A DNA stretch of 64,000 nt from Telluribacter humicola (GTDB lineage: Bacteria > Bacteroidota > Bacteroidia > Cytophagales > Spirosomataceae): positions 1,302,001 through 1,366,000 of the forward strand of contig NZ_JAFIQT010000001.1 in the NCBI RefSeq assembly GCF_017355935.1, given 5' to 3'. Shown here in pieces: positions 8,860 through 17,510 of this stretch. The translations under genes and the position numbers were made by a program. The notes under the pieces were generated by a model. That model was given only the letters and a program-made list of their open reading frames with translations, did no database searches and was not told where the DNA came from. The stretch's first letter is position 1. Each line of letters starts with the position of its first letter.

Positions 8860-10695
8860 ATGAAAACTTATTGGCGACTACTATCCTACGCTCGTCCTCT
8901 GCGGCAGTTTATCGTTCCATTTTTTGTGACCTCTCTGCTGGCGAGCGTATTTGGGATTTTGAATTTTACGCTGCTCATTCCCCTCTTGAATATACTGTTT
9001 AATCAGGTGAGTACTGCGGAAGCGGAGCAGATGACCCGGCTGCCCGAGCCTTCGGCCAGCCTGGACTACCTGATTGATGTATTCAACTACTATTTCGGGA
9101 TGATCATGCAACAGTACGGGCGCATAGGGGCGCTGCAGTTTGTATGTGCCATTATTATCGCTTCCGTACTGTTGTCGAATATATTCAGGTACCTGTCGGC
9201 CCGGTTGCTCGAGAGCTTCAAGGTCAATATGGTGGCGCGGCTACGGCAGGCGGTCTTTGATAACGCGGTGGATCTGCATTTGGGCTTCTTTTCCAATGAG
9301 CGCAAGGGTAACCTCATCTCTCGTGTACTGACTGATGTACAGGAAGTAGAAAACTCCATTGCGAATACCTTCTCGGCAGCATTCAAAGAGTTTTTTACCC
9401 TGACGGTGTACCTGCTTGCCCTTTTCAGAATATCAACAAGCCTCACGCTGTTTGCTTTTCTGATCATACCTATTACAGGTACCTTTATTGCCTTTATCGT
9501 AAAACAGATGCGCAAGGAAGCCCGCGAAGGTCAGAACCGGCTGAGCGGCCTGATCAGCTTGATGGATGAGGCTTTTGGTGGAATGCGGGTTGTAAAGGGC
9601 TTTAACGCCGAAGCCTTTATCAAAGGCAAGTTTATGACGGAGAATAATGCCTACAAACGGGCTATCCGCTCCATGGCCAACAAGCGCGAGATGTCGGCTC
9701 CTTTCTCCGAATTTATGGGGGTGACGGTAGTAGCTATAATTCTTCTGTACGGAGGTACCCTGGTGCTTTCCAATACTTCGGATCTGACGGCTTCACAGTT
9801 TATCTTTTACATAGCTACCTTTTCGCAGGTCATGCGTCCGGCCAAGGAGATTTCCAACGCCTTCAGCAATACCCAGCGTGGTATAGCCTCGGGTGAGCGG
9901 GTACTTGAGCTGGTTGATACCCGCAACGCAATCGCTGACCGACCCAATGCCAAGCCTCTGGACCAATTCAGGGATAAGATAGAGGTGAGCAATGTATCAT
10001 TTGAGTATGAGCCAGGCGTACCGGTGCTGAACCGTATCAGCTTCACCATGCACAAAGGCCGGACCATCGCACTGGTAGGTTCGTCGGGAGGAGGAAAATC
10101 AACCATAGCCGATCTGGTACCGCGCTTCTACGACCCCTCACAGGGACAAATCCTGATCGACGGGCACGATCTGCGTGATATCACTACCGCTTCATTGCGG
10201 GATAAAATGGGCATCGTGACGCAGGAGTCTATCTTATTCAACGATACTATCTTCAATAACATAGCCTTCGGCTCGGAAGCCAGTGAGGATCAGGTAATAG
10301 CAGCGGCTAAGATTGCCAATGCGCACCAGTTTATCACGGAGCAACCCGAAGGGTATCAGACGGTGATTGGTGACCGGGGTACTAAGCTATCCGGCGGCCA
10401 GCGCCAGCGGATCAGCATTGCGCGCGCTATTCTCAAAAATCCACCCATCCTGATTCTTGACGAAGCCACTTCGGCACTTGATACAGAGTCAGAGAAGCTG
10501 GTGCAGGAAGCGCTTACGCATCTGATGCAGAATCGTACGGTACTGGTCATCGCGCACCGTCTAAGTACCATTCAGCACGCCGACGAGATACTGGTGGTAC
10601 ATCAGGGGCGTATCATCGAGCGGGGTACCCACGACGAACTACTGGAATACAACGAAGGATTCTACCGCAAGCTGACCCTGATGCAGGGAATGTAA
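8860..10695 (+). CDS. ABC transporter, fused permease and ATPase (MsbA-like)
   Basis: The 611-residue half-transporter has six predicted TM helices in residues 1-340 and a nucleotide-binding domain after about 365. Walker A is GSSGGGKST (407-415), the signature LSGGQRQRISIARAI begins at Leu510, Walker B is ILILDEATSALD (Asp534, Glu535), and the switch histidine is in VIAHRLST. It works as a homodimer exporting a lipid or lipid-linked substrate across the inner membrane. MsbA/lipid A flipping is likely from the overall look, but multidrug export cannot be excluded. It is apparently monocistronic. Confidence 0.92.
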   Translation: MKTYWRLLSYARPLRQFIVPFFVTSLLASVFGILNFTLLIPLLNILFNQVSTAEAEQMTRLPEPSASLDYLIDVFNYYFGMIMQQYGRIGALQFVCAIIIASVLLSNIFRYLSARLLESFKVNMVARLRQAVFDNAVDLHLGFFSNERKGNLISRVLTDVQEVENSIANTFSAAFKEFFTLTVYLLALFRISTSLTLFAFLIIPITGTFIAFIVKQMRKEAREGQNRLSGLISLMDEAFGGMRVVKGFNAEAFIKGKFMTENNAYKRAIRSMANKREMSAPFSEFMGVTVVAIILLYGGTLVLSNTSDLTASQFIFYIATFSQVMRPAKEISNAFSNTQRGIASGERVLELVDTRNAIADRPNAKPLDQFRDKIEVSNVSFEYEPGVPVLNRISFTMHKGRTIALVGSSGGGKSTIADLVPRFYDPSQGQILIDGHDLRDITTASLRDKMGIVTQESILFNDTIFNNIAFGSEASEDQVIAAAKIANAHQFITEQPEGYQTVIGDRGTKLSGGQRQRISIARAILKNPPILILDEATSALDTESEKLVQEALTHLMQNRTVLVIAHRLSTIQHADEILVVHQGRIIERGTHDELLEYNEGFYRKLTLMQGM

Positions 10696-10772
10696 GCAGG
10701 TATCTCTAAAGTTGATAGCGCCAGGTAGTACCCTTCCTGAGGAACTACCGGGCGCTTGTACTTGCGGCTACT

Positions 10773-11561
10773 CTATCTGAAGTATTGCTCCAGTACTTTA
10801 TCTTCCCCTCTCCACTGAGCTATTTTGGCCATACCTTTGATAAAGGGCTCCTGAATCATCGGAGGAACAACCGGAAAGTAACTCTCACTGTATCCCAGGA
10901 GTAGCGCCATGTGCCAGGGATTACTGGGAATACCATTGGCATCAATCTGGCCGCTATTGGAAAGTCCGTATCCGATCCGGATCGTTTTTTCGAGGCCACG
11001 GGCTGGTATTGTCTTTACTATCAATATTGTTTTGGTAGAAGAGGGGTTCTTGAAGAAATGCATTTTGGTTTTGGGAGCTGTAGCGGTCTGCCCTTTGGAG
11101 AGCAGCAGTTCCTTACCTTCCAGACCTATGGTTATTGTTCCCTCCGCCACCGTAAATTGCTCATCAAAGGTCTTATGGTAGTGCCAGCCGTTGCCTCCCT
11201 GAGGTTCCAACTCTACGCGGATCAGCTCGTAAGCACCGCCGGTTTCGCGTCCTGTTTTCAGGAAGGTAGTGGCATAGTTGCCTACTTTATTGATTACCGT
11301 TCGGTCTTTACGATCACCGATGCTCATATCCAGTTCGGGTAGGAAAAGGGCGAATACCACTATGCCCACATAAATAGAACCCAGCAGGAACAGGGGCAGA
11401 CCCAGCAGAGTGTAGAGCAGTCGTGCCCAGAGGGGGTAACGCTTCGTCCAGATCCGGTACACGCCGGTGGGGTAGAAGAGCAGTGATACAGTGGCTGATA
11501 GAGTAGATTTTTGGGGTACGGAGGGATTAACCACCGCGGGTGCTTTTACGAAAGTTTCCAT
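10773..11561 (-). CDS. Membrane-anchored cupin domain protein
   Basis: The open frame reaches 11669, but the ATG at 11561 (METFVKAP) is preferred because upstream codons run into the control region of the divergent regulator gene; this gives 262 residues. A hydrophobic segment at about 45-80 (RLLYTLLGLPLFLLGSIYVG) anchors the protein. A cupin beta-barrel follows, with motif 1 GGNGWHYHKTFDEQFTVAEG supplying His, His and Glu metal ligands, and motif 2 around TKMHFFKNPS. Cupins of this form are found in oxygenases, isomerases and sensors, so the function is open. The start lies 94 bp from the divergent AraC gene at 11656, which probably controls it. Confidence 0.8.
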   Translation of the reverse strand: METFVKAPAVVNPSVPQKSTLSATVSLLFYPTGVYRIWTKRYPLWARLLYTLLGLPLFLLGSIYVGIVVFALFLPELDMSIGDRKDRTVINKVGNYATTFLKTGRETGGAYELIRVELEPQGGNGWHYHKTFDEQFTVAEGTITIGLEGKELLLSKGQTATAPKTKMHFFKNPSSTKTILIVKTIPARGLEKTIRIGYGLSNSGQIDANGIPSNPWHMALLLGYSESYFPVVPPMIQEPFIKGMAKIAQWRGEDKVLEQYFR

Positions 11562-11655
11562 ATATTTACTGGCTAATAGTGATATAATTACTCTGCAAAG
11601 GTGTGGCGGATGTGGTGGATTTTGTTTGGGCAAAACGGAGCATGATTTAGGGAAA

Positions 11656-12636
11656 ATGGATAAAGTCATTACCGCCGAAGACTGGGCTTCGGCTTTTAGT
11701 CAGGTGGAGCACCTGCTTATACATCAAAGTGACCGTTACCAGGAGGTAGTTAGTACGCTGGCCGAACCTGGTTTGGCTACTGCCCGTTTTTCCCTGATTA
11801 GTACTCCCAGCCTCGATATCCGGCAGATCCAGATGCAGGTTGAAGAACGTCTTGTTCTGAGTGATTTTGACGCCAGAGAAGGAGTAGAGTCGATGTTCAT
11901 CCTACAGGGCGACATGGAGTCACGGTTTGAGGTGCTTCCGGCACCCGTTAGTTTTGAATCGCTCCGGCATGGATTTCAGTATAACCCTATGATGCGGGCC
12001 CACCATATCTTTCACCCCGGCCCGCTCAATGTATTGCAGGTATCTTTCCATTTGGACTACTTCAAGAGTCTGGCGCAGTCGGCCGAAACAGCGCCGCTGG
12101 ATACCCTGTGTCAGCGCATGGAGCGTAAAGAGGCTATTATGCTGGCGTCGGGCCAGCTCGTGCTGCAGCCCCGCATGACCGAGATCATTCAGGCTATCAG
12201 GCAGTGCAGCTTTCAGGGGGCTATGAAGTACCTGTTCATCGAAGCCAAGCTGCTGGAGCTGTTTACCCTGCAGCTGGACCACCTCGCTACCGTGGCCCAA
12301 CCCGCGCCCAAAGAGCAATGGAGCCCGGCTGATCAGGCGAAGCTGCGGGCTGTGCGTGAATACATTGAACTCAACTACCTCGCGCCCCTCACCCTTACGC
12401 AACTTTGCCAGGACTTTGGCCTCAACGAATACAAGCTCAAGAAAGGCTACAAGCAGCTCTTCAACACGACCGTCTTTGGTCATATTCATCAGCTGCGTAT
12501 GCAGAAGGCGCAGCAACTCCTGGCTGATAAGCAGATGAATGTCTCCGAAACGGCCTTCTACATCGGCTACAACAACATCGGCAGCTTCTCAGCCGAGTTC
12601 AAAAAGCGGTTTGGGTACTCACCCAGCCGGGTGTAG
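11656..12636 (+). CDS. AraC family transcriptional regulator
   Basis: The preferred start is the ATG at 11656 (MDKVITAEDWA), since the 55 codons upstream are the antisense of the cupin promoter region; the product is 326 residues. The N-terminal part is a sensor domain without a clear family. The C-terminal HTH_18 domain covers about residues 230-326: LTLTQLCQDFGLNEYKLKKGYKQLF is not written in full, but the helix begins at LTLTQLCQDFGL and the second HTH is VSETAFYIGYNNIGSFSAEF, ending in KRFGYSPSRV. It is divergent from the cupin gene and is its likely regulator. The inducer is unknown. Confidence 0.9.
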   Translation: MDKVITAEDWASAFSQVEHLLIHQSDRYQEVVSTLAEPGLATARFSLISTPSLDIRQIQMQVEERLVLSDFDAREGVESMFILQGDMESRFEVLPAPVSFESLRHGFQYNPMMRAHHIFHPGPLNVLQVSFHLDYFKSLAQSAETAPLDTLCQRMERKEAIMLASGQLVLQPRMTEIIQAIRQCSFQGAMKYLFIEAKLLELFTLQLDHLATVAQPAPKEQWSPADQAKLRAVREYIELNYLAPLTLTQLCQDFGLNEYKLKKGYKQLFNTTVFGHIHQLRMQKAQQLLADKQMNVSETAFYIGYNNIGSFSAEFKKRFGYSPSRV

Positions 12637-12694
12637 GGAGTGCTACTCCTAAGCGTACTGAGGCAATTTACAAAAATAAGCGAGAGGACATGAG

Positions 12695-12721
12695 CGGTGG
12701 CGCTGTTAAAAACAGTGACCG
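12695..12721. repeat. Hairpin related to the element at 17541
   Basis: CGGT, C, G and CTGTT pair with AACAG, T, G and ACCG, with a 2-nt GG bulge and an AAA loop. The strand GCGGTGGCGCTGTTAAAAAC resembles GTGGTGGCACTGTTGAAAAAC in the hairpin at 17541, so the two look like copies of one small intergenic family. Confidence 0.5.
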
Positions 12722-12794
12722 TTAATAGCTATAAGACTACATTTTACTCATTACTCGCTACTCAATTAGATCTTTTCCCGCTCTTGTTTATAAG

Positions 12795-12834
12795 AAAACT
12801 ATAAAAACAGTTTGTAAACTACTTTTATAGTTTT
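12795..12834. promoter_or_regulatory. Nested palindromic operator upstream of the BlaI-type repressor
   Basis: AAAACTATAAAA (12795-12806) and TTTTATAGTTTT (12823-12834) are perfect 12-bp inverted arms. AGTTT (12809-12813) and AAACT (12816-12820) form an inner dyad with the same centre (12814.5), so 17 of 20 symmetric positions match. Its right arm overlaps TAGTTTTA (12828-12835), one base from the TAnnTTTG -7 consensus. It ends 10 bp before the repressor ATG at 12845, the place for autoregulation by a BlaI/MecI dimer. Confidence 0.8.
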
Positions 12835-12844
12835 AGCTTTAAGT

Positions 12845-13213
12845 ATGGAACTGGAAAAGCTAACCAACAAGGAGGAAGAGGTAATGCAGGTACTGTGGCA
12901 GATGCAGCAGGCATTTGTTAAGGACATGATGCCCCACTTCACCGACCCGCCGCTGCACTACAACACTCTCTCAACTATAATCCGAAATCTGGAAGAGAAG
13001 GGATACGTGACGCATCGCCAGTATGGCAATACGTACGAGTACTATCCGGCAGTAAGCAAGGAGGAGTATCAGAATAAGTACGTACTTAATAAAGTAGTTA
13101 ACAATTACTTCAATAGCTCCTATAAGGACCTGGTTGCGTACTTTGCCCGGCAGGAGAAAGTAAGCCCCGACGAGCTGCGGGAGATTATCCGGATGATTGA
13201 GAAAGGCGAGTAG
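12845..13213 (+). CDS. BlaI/MecI/CopY family transcriptional repressor
   Basis: The 122-residue protein starts MELEKLTNKEEEVMQVLW, the classic BlaI winged-helix opening. It continues with HYNTLSTIIRNLEEKGYV (recognition helix and wing region) and a C-terminal dimerisation domain with a tail rich in Glu. BlaI repressors bind palindromes as dimers and are inactivated by cleavage triggered by an M56 protease. The gene 40 bp downstream encodes exactly such a protease, and a 40-bp palindrome lies just upstream. In Bacteroidota these pairs control envelope-stress or redox genes as well as beta-lactamases; no beta-lactamase is adjacent here. Confidence 0.93.
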   Translation: MELEKLTNKEEEVMQVLWQMQQAFVKDMMPHFTDPPLHYNTLSTIIRNLEEKGYVTHRQYGNTYEYYPAVSKEEYQNKYVLNKVVNNYFNSSYKDLVAYFARQEKVSPDELREIIRMIEKGE

Positions 13214-13253
13214 TTGCTTGCTATATACTATTCACACCAAAATCTAAGACCCC

Positions 13254-15014
13254 ATGCTGCTGCCCTACCTGCTCAAAGTAAGCCTGCTGCTGGCCGCCCT
13301 CACGCTGGCTTACCGCTGGCTGATCCAGTACGAGTCATTTTCCGGACTGAACCGGGTACTGTTGTGGCTGAATGTACTGGCCGCCTGGTCGCTGCCGCTC
13401 ATGCCACTGCCCGACTGGGGGCCCGTAGCGGTGCAGCAGGAGTTTCACCGGGCCGTACCAGCAGTAATCAACCAGGTACCTGCCCTGGCCCGGGAGGTGG
13501 CACCGGAGGTAGTGGTCCCCATCGTCAGCGCTACGGCAGCAGAGCCGCAGGGTATACAGGTGACGGAGGCGCTGCTCCTGCTGTACCTGCTGGGGGTAGT
13601 GGCGCTGGCGGGGCGCCTGCTGTGGCAGGTAGGCCGGATGCTCCATACGCTCCGGCAGCTGCCGTCGGAGCGGCTGGAAGGCGGCATCCGGCTGGTACGC
13701 GACCCCCACACCGACTCTCCCTACTCCTTTTTTGGCTGGATCGTCTGCAACCCCGAAAAGCACGGCGTACTTGAACTGCAGCATATTCTGGCGCACGAGT
13801 CGGAGCACGTACGGCAGTGGCACAGCCTGGACCTGCTGCTGGCGGAGGTGCAGCGTGTGGTGCTCTGGTTTAATCCGTTCAGTTGGGTACACCAGCGCCT
13901 GGTGCAGAGCAACCTCGAGTACCTGGCCGACCGCGCCGTGCTGGACGGCGGCTACGACCGCAAGCAGTACCAGGTCAATCTGCTGAAAGCCGCCCTCCGG
14001 ACCCACGACCTCCCCCTGACCAACTCCTTTGCCCAGTCTTTACTCAAAAAACGCATCCGGATGATGAACAAACAACCTTCGCGCCTGTGGGGCAAGTACA
14101 TGGGCCTGCTGGCGGTGCTGTACCTGTCGTCGGCCTTTGTGGCCCCTTACCGCGCGCAGCTCGTGGCGCTGGTGCCCGCGTCCATTCAGCCGGTAGTAAG
14201 TGCTATGATACCTGAGAGTACTCCGGTGCAGGAGATAGCTCCGGAGCCTGCGCCCGCCGAAGTGCCGGAGGTGGAGCCAGCTCCCGAGCCGACCTTACAA
14301 GTACCAACCGAGATAAGAAACGACAGCCTCAGGCGGGGAAAGCACAGCAAATGGACGCTGGTAAGTGGTGATACGCTTTACTGGGTTATTTCACCGCTGG
14401 CAACCTTTGACGACATTAACAATATCAGAAATGACATCCTAGAATATGAGGCTGAAATGAAATTTAACAGCTTTCAGTACGATCCGTTAACTCTTTTTCT
14501 TACAAACATTATTGTAAGTATTAAACTACCAATAGCAAGTGGACAAGGTAAGAGTGAAGGAAGTACTTATACTCCAGCAAAAGGGTTTTCAGGTTATATT
14601 ACTAGACAATTTGACCTTGGAATGGGTCACTTTCCCCCTGAACCTTTACTCAAAGCTATGAAGCAAGATTATGAAACAGCTTTGAAACTGAGAGAGGAAC
14701 ACTTTCCAGAATATGTAGAGGACAGTCTGAATAAAATCATAATCCAAAAGGAGGGAAGCTTTGGTACCAGAACATACCTTAAAAAATCACTGGAAGGGGA
14801 GTATGCACCAAAAGTCCGGGATAACATGGGCATTGGTAAATCTCCTTATGGTACCTTGCTAATAGCGGATAGGTACAAAAACGCCGAATTGTATTTAAAC
14901 GGTCGCCCCTCCGGGTTAGCCGAGGTGAATGAGGTACCTTTTGAGAAACTGTATTCGGTTAGTATCAAGAGCGTGGCTAACGTAGATAAATACGTGCTGG
15001 TATTCACAAAATAG
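13254..15014 (+). CDS. M56 family metallopeptidase (BlaR1-like sensor/protease)
   Basis: The 586-residue protein has N-terminal TM helices (about 1-60 and 105-125), the M56 cytoplasmic zinc-protease domain with HESEH (His181, Glu182, His185) and downstream EYLADRAVL, then a TM segment near residues 280-305. It ends in a long presumably periplasmic C-terminal part: a Pro/Glu/Ala linker (about 315-355) followed by an unrecognised domain (about 355-586). It should sense a signal in the periplasm and cleave or induce cleavage of the BlaI repressor encoded upstream. From about base 14330 the DNA becomes strikingly AT-rich, coinciding with the start of the C-terminal domain, which suggests that domain was acquired or is evolving separately. 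Confidence 0.9.
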   Translation: MLLPYLLKVSLLLAALTLAYRWLIQYESFSGLNRVLLWLNVLAAWSLPLMPLPDWGPVAVQQEFHRAVPAVINQVPALAREVAPEVVVPIVSATAAEPQGIQVTEALLLLYLLGVVALAGRLLWQVGRMLHTLRQLPSERLEGGIRLVRDPHTDSPYSFFGWIVCNPEKHGVLELQHILAHESEHVRQWHSLDLLLAEVQRVVLWFNPFSWVHQRLVQSNLEYLADRAVLDGGYDRKQYQVNLLKAALRTHDLPLTNSFAQSLLKKRIRMMNKQPSRLWGKYMGLLAVLYLSSAFVAPYRAQLVALVPASIQPVVSAMIPESTPVQEIAPEPAPAEVPEVEPAPEPTLQVPTEIRNDSLRRGKHSKWTLVSGDTLYWVISPLATFDDINNIRNDILEYEAEMKFNSFQYDPLTLFLTNIIVSIKLPIASGQGKSEGSTYTPAKGFSGYITRQFDLGMGHFPPEPLLKAMKQDYETALKLREEHFPEYVEDSLNKIIIQKEGSFGTRTYLKKSLEGEYAPKVRDNMGIGKSPYGTLLIADRYKNAELYLNGRPSGLAEVNEVPFEKLYSVSIKSVANVDKYVLVFTK

Positions 15015-15024
15015 CTATCAATGT

Positions 15025-16353
15025 ATGAAAATAAACTTTGCCCTGATCGGGCTTTTTCTCTGCCTGCACAGCCTGGTACTTCACGGGCAGGATACGTTGC
15101 ATCTGGAATTTAAGGCCGAACCTTCCTTTGTGACTTCTGCATATCGTCCAGGAGCACTACTAAAAAATACAGAAAAGTTTACTGGCATACCTGATGCTGC
15201 GGAATGGGGGGTGTTTCTATTCAATCTGCAAAGGAAGCAGTCTTCTCATACCAGCTATAAGAAAGGATATTTATCAGAGGAAGAGTATCAAAGAATAACG
15301 TCATATAAGTATGATTCGCTAGGATTATATAAGGGGACTGATATTAACAATTCCTTACCTGTTTTATCAGCCTTACTACCCGGAAACCGAAAGCTGATAA
15401 TACCTGACGTGAATTTTAATAATGACTTCAGTGACGATAAGGTCTATGAGCATGTCGTTACTGATTTTGATAAAAGAATACCTGTCGATTCTCTTGAAAC
15501 TATTGAAATTGACTACGACTATTACCTGGTTAACAGGCTAATCAGAAAGAAACTTTTATTAAAGTTGTCACCAACCAGCAAAGGCTACGGAGTACCAGAT
15601 AGTAAAGTAAAGCGACTTTTTATTTTGGCTTTAACCGACGAAGGTCGTGTAGCGCGTGTCAAGCTCAAAGAAGCGGAATACGAATTCAAGTTAAACCATC
15701 CGGATGACATAGCTGCCAACTATGCCCTTGCTGATGGATTATCGATCAGGAACGTTAGTACGGGTGAAACATTAGAGTTCAATCCAGAACTCAAACCTAA
15801 TCAGTTCTTTCCCTTAGAAGGAAAGCTAGTAAAGATTAGCAATGTCAATTATTTTGGTGATTCTGCCTCATTGATTATTCAGCAAGCTGCTTCTGATTTG
15901 CTGGGTGTACGGCAGGGGGAGCTACTGCCCGATTCTACGCAGCAAGTACTTCACAAGGCACTAAACAAACAGGCCGACTACACCCTCATTGACTTCTGGG
16001 GGAGCTGGTGCGGGCCCTGCATCAAGGCGCTGCCTGACTTAAAGAAGGTATATATCAAGTATAAGGAGAACCCCAACTTTCAGTTGGTCAGCGTAGCTTA
16101 CGAGCAGTCACGGGAGCTGAAAGCGCTCAACAACCTGGTGGAGAAGCACAACATCACCTGGCAGAACATCGTAGAGTACCAGCAGAAACAGGGGGAAGTA
16201 TTTGATTACAACCGGCTGGTGAGCCACTTCTCCGTGAATATATTTCCGACCACGATTCTGCTGGACAAGCAGGGACGCATCGTCTACCGCGACTCCGGCT
16301 CGGATAGCTTTGAGCGGCTCAATGAGGTACTCAGGCGGGAGCTGGGGTACTAG
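15025..16353 (+). CDS. Exported TlpA-like thioredoxin-fold protein with large N-terminal domain
   Basis: The 442-residue protein has a signal peptide (MKINFALIGLFLCLHSLVLHG). An unrecognised domain of about 290 residues follows, then a C-terminal thioredoxin fold with WGSWCGPC (Cys329, Cys332), LVSVAYEQS and the cis-proline region FPTTILLDKQGRIVY. It should act as a periplasmic disulfide reductase. It begins 10 bp after the M56 gene, so it belongs to the BlaI operon. Its N-terminal two thirds share the AT-rich composition of the end of the M56 gene, while the thioredoxin domain (from about base 15890) returns to the normal GC of the region. Confidence 0.88.
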   Translation: MKINFALIGLFLCLHSLVLHGQDTLHLEFKAEPSFVTSAYRPGALLKNTEKFTGIPDAAEWGVFLFNLQRKQSSHTSYKKGYLSEEEYQRITSYKYDSLGLYKGTDINNSLPVLSALLPGNRKLIIPDVNFNNDFSDDKVYEHVVTDFDKRIPVDSLETIEIDYDYYLVNRLIRKKLLLKLSPTSKGYGVPDSKVKRLFILALTDEGRVARVKLKEAEYEFKLNHPDDIAANYALADGLSIRNVSTGETLEFNPELKPNQFFPLEGKLVKISNVNYFGDSASLIIQQAASDLLGVRQGELLPDSTQQVLHKALNKQADYTLIDFWGSWCGPCIKALPDLKKVYIKYKENPNFQLVSVAYEQSRELKALNNLVEKHNITWQNIVEYQQKQGEVFDYNRLVSHFSVNIFPTTILLDKQGRIVYRDSGSDSFERLNEVLRRELGY

Positions 16354-16463
16354 TTGGAGCAGAAAAGGGAGTAGAGGGTCGATTTTGTTAGAATTTTTAT
16401 GAATAATAGTGCCAGTGACAAAGCGCGGAGTAGTATTTTAGCCGACATCCTTCGCGCTACACA

Positions 16464-17390
16464 ATGAAAAAACTACTACTGCTGTTTGTCCTCCTATCCG
16501 CTTCGGCCTTTGCCCAAAAACAAAAAGTATGGCTGGACGCCGATACGGGCAATGAAATGGACGACGTATACGCCATTGTCCGGCTGTTGTGGGCGGCCGA
16601 CCGGCTGGATATTACGGGCCTGAGCTCGGCTCACTTCAACAACGCCGACCTGCTGGCCTTTGAGAAATGGAACCAGTACCCTACCGCCGGTATATCACCT
16701 GTCCGGATCAGCCAGGAGCTGAACGAGGAAATTCTGGCCACCATGGGCCTGCGGCACATTCCGCACCCGCTGGGTGCTGACCGGCAGATGGGGCGCGCCT
16801 GGGGTGGGTTTGAGCCGCGTCCCTCAGCAGCTACCGAGGGTATGCTGAAAGCCATAAAATCCTTAGGAGCGGGCGAGAAGCTGGACATTCTGACCCTGGG
16901 GGCGCTCACTAATATAGCCTCGTTGATAGGGCTGGATCCGACGGTGAAATCCCGCATCCGGGTATACTCGCTGGGGGGCGGCTACGACTTTGCCCGAAAA
17001 GCCTGGAACAAGAACGAATTCAACGTACGCTGCGATCTGAATGCCTACGATTTCATGTTGAACCAAGCCAACCTGGACTGGACCGTCATGCCAATCCATT
17101 CGGTGATGCATTACAAATTTGACCGGGAGATGGTGTATGAGAATTTCGCTGATAACAATCCTGTGGAGCAACTGATGGAAAAGCGCTGGCGCGAAACCAA
17201 CCCGCAGGACAAAACGCGTACGCTCTGGGACCTGGGCCTGGTGCAGGCCTACCTGCTCCCCAGGCTGGCGCCCGTAGCTACGGTACCCGCCCCGCCCGAA
17301 AACACGCAGCCTACGGTTAAGATCTTTACCAAACTGGACGCCCAGGGCATGGACGCCGATTTCTGGCAGCAGGTAAAGAAGCACCGCTAA
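16464..17390 (+). CDS. Nucleoside hydrolase (inosine-uridine preferring family), exported
   Basis: The 308-residue protein has a signal peptide (MKKLLLLFVLLSASAFAQ). The family calcium-site motif follows at the new N-terminus: VWLDADTGNEMDDVYAI, a variant of the usual DxDxGxDD. ILTLGALTNIASLI and the late NVRCDLNAYDFML segment also fit the family. Members cleave the N-glycosidic bond of ribonucleosides. Export implies scavenging in the periplasm. The motif deviates (Asn-Glu-Met between the Asp residues), so a substrate other than a common nucleoside is possible. The gene is convergent with menB. Confidence 0.85.
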   Translation: MKKLLLLFVLLSASAFAQKQKVWLDADTGNEMDDVYAIVRLLWAADRLDITGLSSAHFNNADLLAFEKWNQYPTAGISPVRISQELNEEILATMGLRHIPHPLGADRQMGRAWGGFEPRPSAATEGMLKAIKSLGAGEKLDILTLGALTNIASLIGLDPTVKSRIRVYSLGGGYDFARKAWNKNEFNVRCDLNAYDFMLNQANLDWTVMPIHSVMHYKFDREMVYENFADNNPVEQLMEKRWRETNPQDKTRTLWDLGLVQAYLLPRLAPVATVPAPPENTQPTVKIFTKLDAQGMDADFWQQVKKHR

Positions 17391-17391
17391 C

Positions 17392-17408
17392 CCCGATTTG
17401 AAATCGGG
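17392..17408. repeat. Short palindrome CCCGATT-TGA-AATCGGG, copy 1
   Basis: Seven-bp perfect arms around TGA, starting 2 bp after the nucleoside hydrolase stop. Related palindromes lie at 17446 and 17511. Confidence 0.65.
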
Positions 17409-17445
17409 AGTTGACTCTGATCGCGTTTAAAACGCTAATAGATGT

Positions 17446-17468
17446 CGCCCCGATTATAAATCGGGGCG
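17446..17468. repeat. Short palindrome CGCCCCGATT-ATA-AATCGGGGCG, copy 2
   Basis: Ten-bp perfect arms with a 3-nt loop. A separate GCGTTT-A-AAACGC palindrome lies just upstream at 17423-17435. Confidence 0.65.
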
Positions 17469-17510
17469 AGCATAGTGATTAAGAAGCACCACTAGAAGAA
17501 ACATGCTAAC

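Noticed and set aside
13214-13774. 186-codon plus-strand frame overlapping the M56 gene
   Set aside because: It is Gly/Ala/Pro/Arg-rich low-complexity translation of a GC-rich gene in the wrong frame; the M56 frame carries the HESEH motif.
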